Source: Candidatus Poseidoniaceae archaeon (lineage in GTDB: Archaea > Thermoplasmatota > Poseidoniia > Poseidoniales > Poseidoniaceae). From it: 11,086 nt of DNA. The DNA is taken from assembly GCA_013330925.1 (NCBI GenBank), contig DUHJ01000066.1, positions 1 to 11,086 of the forward strand, written 5' to 3'. The translations under genes and the position numbers were made by a program. The number at the start of each line of letters is the position of its first letter. The stretch's first letter is position 1. Positions 7,354-11,086 of the stretch are shown here, piece by piece. The notes beneath the pieces are model-generated. The model did no database searches, was not told the DNA's origin, and worked only from the letters and a program-made list of their open reading frames with translations.

Positions 7354-10300
7354 AAAGGTCGATGTCGCCAAGGCGGGCTTCAAGTGCTTCAAGGGCAGGG
7401 TCTGCACTCGCCTTGAGGTCCGCCAAACGAACGTGAGGGGTGCGTTCCGCGTCCAAGGACGCAAGTTCTGCGTCGATGATGCGGCGTTCCTCGTCATCGT
7501 CGATGGCGGTCGGTGCAAGGGATGCGACCTCGACCGTCGGAGCGGATGCTGTGGCCACGGCCCGTGGGGCAGCCTGCTCAACTTCAATCACGGGTTCGGG
7601 GGCCTCCTGAGGCGGGGACTCAGCCAAGCCATTGCGTGCTTCGGAAGGGAGCAAACCGCTGGACATGAAACTCCAGAGATGGCCTTGCGGTGTGCCGCCC
7701 ACCATACCTGCCGCTTCGAGTTGCGTGAGCAATTCCTCCAAAGCCTGTGCAGTGCGTTCCAACGCCACGGCTTCTCCCGCATCGCGTTGGTCCGCCTCAA
7801 GGTGAATGTCGTCCAAGGCACGACGGATCAGCTTGTGCGTTGCCTTGGCCGTGGATGGAAGGGATTCAGGACGGCGGCATTGCGCCAACAGGGCATCCAA
7901 CTCCTCTCGTGGCGCCCCGAGATGACCCAATTGTTCCAACACGTTTCGGGTGCGTCGGAGCATGGTGATGGCCCGGTCTTGATCCTCCAGAAGATGTTCA
8001 AGGTCCAACACGACGTCGGTAACGACGTCGTTGAGGGAGTGATCCAGGCGCTGTTGAACGGACCAACGCGTGAGGCCTCGCACGACACCTGCGGCCTCTG
8101 GAACCTGCCGTTCCAAGAGCAGCATGACGTCGTCGGAGAGCAAATGCTTGGGTGTTTCAGCCGCGTGGTCCACCACGCGCTGCACCACGTGCAAAGCACG
8201 CTCGACCGCGCGATCGAGCAACGCCACCGAGTAGCCCTGTTCACGGGTCTGTTCAAGCCGCTCAAGGATGGGTCCGAGGGCGCTCATGGCTGAGCCGTCA
8301 TCGAGCAACGCTTGGGCGAGGGGTTCCTCGGTCAAGCGGGCGCGGAGGATGCGTGCTTCATCGATGTCCCGCAACGCGGACTCATGTGCTTCGGCCAAGG
8401 CCTCGGCTTGGTCCGCCAAGTGGGCCACTTCTGCCTCGCTTTGACCGCGCTTGACGCCGAGATCGCCGAGTTCCCGGAGAACACGTCGGCGCTCCTCCAA
8501 CAATTCACGAAGTTCTCCTTCGAGGTGGCTGCGCCGTACCTCGTCCTCACGGCGGCGCTCCAGTTCATCGTCTGCGCGTCGGCGTGCAGCCCGAACTTCG
8601 GCCTCCACGGCCGCCAAATCGGCCTTTGCAGCTCGAACGGCGTCCTCAGCAACGGCCAAATCACGCACGGCAGCGGCCTGACGTTCGTGGGATGCCCGGG
8701 ACTGGTCTTCGAGCATGCTCAGGTGCCGTTCGTCGGCTTCCAAACGTCGTCGAACCTCTGCTAGACGTTCCGAATCGGTTTGCAGGTCGGCGCGAAGCGT
8801 CGCTTCCTCCTCGGCCATGCGCTGAATGGTGGCGGCCAACTCGCCCCGTGAGGAAGAGTCCGCCAGCGCACGTGCGAGTTCGCCAGCACGCGTCTCGAGT
8901 TGATGTTCCAATTCTGTGGTGCGACGGACCAGGCGATCGGCCCGAGCTTCGGCTGCTTCTGCCCTGGCCACAGCACTGGCGGTGTTCACCTTGAGCCGCT
9001 CCACGTCGTGGCCGAGACCTTCCATCTTGGTGCGACCGTCACCGCGTGCCTCAATGGCTTCTCGCTCGCTGACCTCGGCGCGCATCCGCGCTTCTTCAGC
9101 CAAGGAAAGGCGAGCTTGGAGGGCGGCCCCCTCGCGTTCAAGTTCGTCGACACGAAGTTCCGCTTTCTCCAGACGTTGCCGGTAGCCTGCGTCGATGACC
9201 AAAGCGTTGCCTCCACCCACCTCGAGGGCGTTACGTCCCGCTCCTGCTTCGGGTGCGGTCACCTTCGGTGCAATGCGCTCCAAGGCGGCATCAAACCCGA
9301 GCAGGTCTTCGAAACGCGCCGTCAGGGTGGTACGACGGGCTTCGGAACGTGTGCGGACGCTGGCCAAGGCCGCGCCGAAGGCGTTCAGGGTGAATCCGGC
9401 CACGTTGGCCGTTCCTTCACCAATAACGGCGTCGAGTGGAAGTTGGTGAAGACGGGCCACGCGTGCCCTGTCCGTCAGGTCGTGGACGGCGTCCTCAAGC
9501 GTTCCCGCCGTCGAGGACACCATCCCCACCGGACGTCCACGAATCAGCACCACGGCCGTCGTTCGCTCACCGGCGCCGACGCTCAAGTGACCGTAGACCT
9601 CTTCCTCAAGGGCGACGCGAAGCATCGAAAGGACCGCATCCGGGCCGCTCTTGCCCTCTCGCAACACAAAGCCCTCGGGCAAATGACCGACTTGGCCGTC
9701 CTCGTCAGGGGTTCCTGCCACGTTTGAAGAAACGCGATGAAGCAAGCGCCGATGATCTGCCCCTGCCGTGGTCCAAACGCCCAACCCGAGGTCGGAGGCG
9801 GACGCAAGGAGGACGGAACCTTGTGGCGTGGCCAACGACCAATGCCCTTCTTCGGGGAGGCCAAGTCCACCCATGATCGATTGACGTGTTCGCAAGGTCT
9901 CGGAAACCAAGGCGCCCAACGCTTCAGCGTCCTGTGGCAGATCTCCTGTCGAATCGATGAGCAAACCCCGGTCCACAAGCAAGGCACCGAGGACTTCCTC
10001 GTCCGCTGCAAGACCGGCCATGATGACCGCGGCGGAGCGGGAGAGGAGGCGCCGGGCTGGACCAGGGCCGCTTGGAAGCCCCTCAATGTCCACGGCATGC
10101 ACGGCCGCATGGGGCATGATGGCCACCAATGCAGCGAGTTCGTTGAGGCTGTAGGACTGAGCTTGGTGGCGTACGTGATCCGCTTCGGATTCAGACGAGG
10201 CCAAGCGAGCAGAGGCCACCGCGCCAAAGACGAGGCCTTTGTCGTCCTCGGCCACCCAACCGATGCATCGGCGTCCACGCACCAACCGGTGTCCTGCTGG

Positions 10301-10408
10301 AGTACGACGGCGTCCAATCCACGTGGTCACCACGCCGTGCTCAAACGGGAACAAGCCGTTGACGTCAATGGTTTCCTCAACCTCTGCACCTGGGGGCATC
10401 GTGAACAT
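7352..10408 (-). CDS. Large Roadblock/LC7 and coiled-coil protein (1018 aa)
   Basis: Residues 1-115 form an unrecognised domain. Residues about 120-228 fit a Roadblock/LC7 domain: a helix, VLGALLVDRGLLIDSTG (139-155), a helix from DAEALGALV, and the strand pair TPQGSVLLASASDLGLGVWTT (194-213 region). Residues about 246-345 look like a PATAN/DUF4388-type module (GHLSVGAG, then AVVLIRGRPVG at 285-295); this is weaker. Residues about 405-690 are a continuous Glu/Arg/Ala heptad coiled coil, 690-905 a helical region, and 925-970 a Pro/Ala/Glu disordered linker before a short final helix. No signal peptide, no membrane segment, no ATPase motif; only two Cys (48, 844). Roadblock proteins bind Ras/MglA-like GTPases, so a cytosolic scaffold is inferred. 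It overlaps the upstream Roadblock gene by ATGA and has a strong Shine-Dalgarno. It is not SMC/Rad50: no Walker motifs. Confidence 0.9.
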   Translation of the reverse strand: MFTMPPGAEVEETIDVNGLFPFEHGVVTTWIGRRRTPAGHRLVRGRRCIGWVAEDDKGLVFGAVASARLASSESEADHVRHQAQSYSLNELAALVAIMPHAAVHAVDIEGLPSGPGPARRLLSRSAAVIMAGLAADEEVLGALLVDRGLLIDSTGDLPQDAEALGALVSETLRTRQSIMGGLGLPEEGHWSLATPQGSVLLASASDLGLGVWTTAGADHRRLLHRVSSNVAGTPDEDGQVGHLPEGFVLREGKSGPDAVLSMLRVALEEEVYGHLSVGAGERTTAVVLIRGRPVGMVSSTAGTLEDAVHDLTDRARVARLHQLPLDAVIGEGTANVAGFTLNAFGAALASVRTRSEARRTTLTARFEDLLGFDAALERIAPKVTAPEAGAGRNALEVGGGNALVIDAGYRQRLEKAELRVDELEREGAALQARLSLAEEARMRAEVSEREAIEARGDGRTKMEGLGHDVERLKVNTASAVARAEAAEARADRLVRRTTELEHQLETRAGELARALADSSSRGELAATIQRMAEEEATLRADLQTDSERLAEVRRRLEADERHLSMLEDQSRASHERQAAAVRDLAVAEDAVRAAKADLAAVEAEVRAARRRADDELERRREDEVRRSHLEGELRELLEERRRVLRELGDLGVKRGQSEAEVAHLADQAEALAEAHESALRDIDEARILRARLTEEPLAQALLDDGSAMSALGPILERLEQTREQGYSVALLDRAVERALHVVQRVVDHAAETPKHLLSDDVMLLLERQVPEAAGVVRGLTRWSVQQRLDHSLNDVVTDVVLDLEHLLEDQDRAITMLRRTRNVLEQLGHLGAPREELDALLAQCRRPESLPSTAKATHKLIRRALDDIHLEADQRDAGEAVALERTAQALEELLTQLEAAGMVGGTPQGHLWSFMSSGLLPSEARNGLAESPPQEAPEPVIEVEQAAPRAVATASAPTVEVASLAPTAIDDDEERRIIDAELASLDAERTPHVRLADLKASADPALEALEARLGDIDL

Positions 10409-10719
10409 CAGGCCACCTCCTCATGGATCCGTCCGATCAACGGACGGTGCCGCTCAACGGCATACCTCCAACGGCCAAATTGGCCAGAGGTGCCTTCGAG
10501 GTGAAGATGTCGTCCGTCCCCGACGTCGTCCAAAAGCACCGCGCGATCGCCTTCGACGAACACTTGCAGCACACGGCCCAAAGAGGCCACCTTCGTCATG
10601 CGTTCTGCGCCGTTGTGAAGGCCGGTTGAATCCGAATGAGGTCCATTGGCGTGAAGGGTGGCTGCGTGGACACCCGGGGTCTGTTCCAAGGCCGTGAGCA
10701 AACGCGACAGCATGGACAT
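10408..10719 (-). CDS. Small stand-alone Roadblock/LC7 protein
   Basis: From ATG 10719 this is a 103-aa protein that is one compact Roadblock-like domain: helix MLSRLLTALEQTPGV, strand HAATLHANG, a DSTG turn also present in the Roadblock domain of the next gene, a helix with ERMTKVASLG, paired strands VLQVFVEGDRAVLLDDVGDGRHLHLE, and a final helix ending EEVA. Such proteins dimerise and act as regulators or platforms for small GTPases. Its TGA overlaps the ATG of the 1018-aa gene (ATGA), so a complex of the two Roadblock proteins is likely. The start is uncertain: the frame stays open upstream to 10818 with a TTG at 10749 and a GTG at 10737 but no ATG, and the upstream codons look coding-like. 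The domain match is moderate because the protein is short and diverged. Confidence 0.72.
   Translation of the reverse strand: MSMLSRLLTALEQTPGVHAATLHANGPHSDSTGLHNGAERMTKVASLGRVLQVFVEGDRAVLLDDVGDGRHLHLEGTSGQFGRWRYAVERHRPLIGRIHEEVA
10414..10421 (-). promoter_or_regulatory. Strong Shine-Dalgarno of the 1018-aa gene inside the Roadblock gene
   Basis: AGGAGGTG on the minus strand is 5 nt before the ATG at 10408 and lies within the last codons (Glu-Glu-Val) of the small Roadblock gene. It fixes the start of the large gene and shows reinitiation-type coupling. Confidence 0.75.
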
Positions 10720-10981
10720 CGAAGGTTGAGCCGCCACGGGGGGTTTCAAGATGTTTCCCGTCGAACGGCCCTTGGAGGCGGTTTTCGCAATCCAATTCAG
10801 AACGCGAACCTTCAGAGGTCATGAATTTCTGAAAAACGGAGGACAGGGGAGCCATCACCTGCCGGAGGTGTGATGTTGGCACGGCAGATGAAGAACTCCA
10901 ATTAGAAAATTGATTTCGCAATTGAAAAATTGCGGGGAGAGGTTCGGGTAAACTCATCAGGACGAGCGGATTCGACCCGAC
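10720..10981. promoter_or_regulatory. Divergent control region between Roadblock operon and NcsA/TtuA-like gene
   Basis: About 260 bp between divergent starts. The minus-strand side has an A/T-rich stretch TTTTTCAGAAATTC (10836-10823) that could be a TATA element giving transcripts starting near 10800. The plus-strand side has the most A/T-rich stretch of the window (10899-10931) about 50-80 nt before GTG 10982, which would place a start site near 10950 with a short leader. The stretch between the two has no recognisable gene. Confidence 0.45.
10899..10933. repeat. Two tandem perfect dyads, likely operator or promoter element
   Basis: Dyad 1 is CAATT-AGAA-AATTG (10899-10912); dyad 2 is GCAATT-GAAA-AATTGC (10918-10933). 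They share the AATT...AATT arms and the centres lie 20 bp apart, about two helical turns, which would put two bound dimers on the same face of DNA. The same bases are A/T-rich enough to be the TATA region of the NcsA/TtuA-like gene. Geometry is seen in the sequence; protein binding is inferred. Confidence 0.5.
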
Positions 10982-11086
10982 GTGGCGCCCACGTTTGAGG
11001 TTCCGGAGTGTTCCGTATGCCGTGCGCCCGCCGTCGTCACCCAGGCCTACTCGGGGCAAAGCCTGTGCGCGCGTCATCTCGACCGC
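10982..11086 (+). CDS. tRNA 2-thiolation protein NcsA/TtuA-like, N-terminal zinc-finger part (runs off right edge)
   Basis: Thirty-five codons are visible from GTG 10982; the frame is closed upstream by TAA at 10949 and contains no ATG, so GTG is the only reasonable start. The peptide has Cys10-x2-Cys13 and Cys29-x2-His32 flanking AVVTQAYSG. The layout C-x2-C, A-V, then AYSG-x2-LC-x2-H is the N-terminal zinc finger of the Ncs6/CTU1/TtuA/NcsA family, which makes 2-thiouridine in tRNA. The remaining PP-loop ATP-binding domain (SGGKDS) and the C-terminal zinc finger should lie beyond the window. The TtcA branch is a possible alternative. No strong Shine-Dalgarno is seen. Confidence 0.75.
   Translation, partial: MAPTFEVPECSVCRAPAVVTQAYSGQSLCARHLDR

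Noticed and set aside
7352..10408. SMC/Rad50-type ATPase
   Set aside because: There is a long coiled coil but no Walker A, ABC signature or zinc hook; the N-terminus holds a Roadblock domain instead.
7433..10504. Several plus-strand frames of 250-290 codons opposite the 1018-aa gene
   Set aside because: They are shadows of the coiled-coil gene, without Shine-Dalgarno sites or protein-like composition; the minus strand has coupled starts and a long heptad pattern.
10454..11077. 207-codon minus-strand frame spanning the control region and the NcsA/TtuA-like start
   Set aside because: Its first part is antisense to the zinc-finger codons, and its last part lies out of frame over the Roadblock gene; composition is Arg/Ser/Pro-rich and unlike a folded protein.
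1..11086. CRISPR array, tRNA, rRNA, insertion sequence or integrase
   Set aside because: No regularly spaced repeats, cloverleaf-like segments, transposase motifs or terminal inverted repeats were seen by eye.

Overview
The window looks like high-GC archaeal chromosome, most plausibly a marine euryarchaeon of the Poseidoniia (Marine Group II) type. The evidence is a two-AAA-domain Cdc48/VAT ATPase with an archaeal N-domain, a stand-alone archaeal PRC-barrel protein, a Roadblock/LC7 gene pair, a secreted lipoprotein with a lipobox, and the first 35 codons of a gene that looks like the archaeal tRNA-thiolation protein NcsA/TtuA. Shine-Dalgarno sites are mixed: some are close to consensus and others are weak. 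The lineage is an inference from gene content; no rRNA gene is present to fix it.

Layout. At the left edge (1-314, minus) is the 5' part of a lipoprotein gene. It is divergent, across 115 bp, from a plus-strand block: cdc48 (430-2658), a 79-aa PRC-barrel protein (2668-2907), an 80-bp gap, then three tightly packed membrane genes. These are a DUF4350-like ectodomain protein (2988-4613), a DUF58 protein (4616-5869) and an unrecognised eight-helix membrane protein (5871-7091). The last three are separated by 2 and 1 nt and are surely one operon. It may be read on from cdc48, or have its own promoter in the 80-bp gap.

Meeting this block tail to tail, with interlocked stop codons at 7088-7091, is a minus-strand operon running from about 10719 down to 7088. 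It encodes a small single-domain Roadblock/LC7 protein, a 1018-aa protein (an N-terminal region, a Roadblock domain, a possible PATAN/DUF4388-like module, a very long coiled coil, a helical domain and a disordered tail), and an 84-aa two-helix membrane protein. The junctions are an ATGA overlap and a Shine-Dalgarno site overlapping the upstream stop, so the three are probably translated as a coupled unit. No gene here can be assigned a precise process. The architecture suggests a membrane-attached coiled-coil scaffold working with a Ras/MglA-like GTPase encoded elsewhere; this is the best candidate in the window for an undescribed system.

At the right edge a divergent AT-rich control region (10720-10981) carries two tandem perfect dyads spaced 20 bp apart, followed by the start of the NcsA/TtuA-like gene (10982 to beyond the end). 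No tRNA, rRNA, CRISPR array, insertion sequence or integrase was seen.
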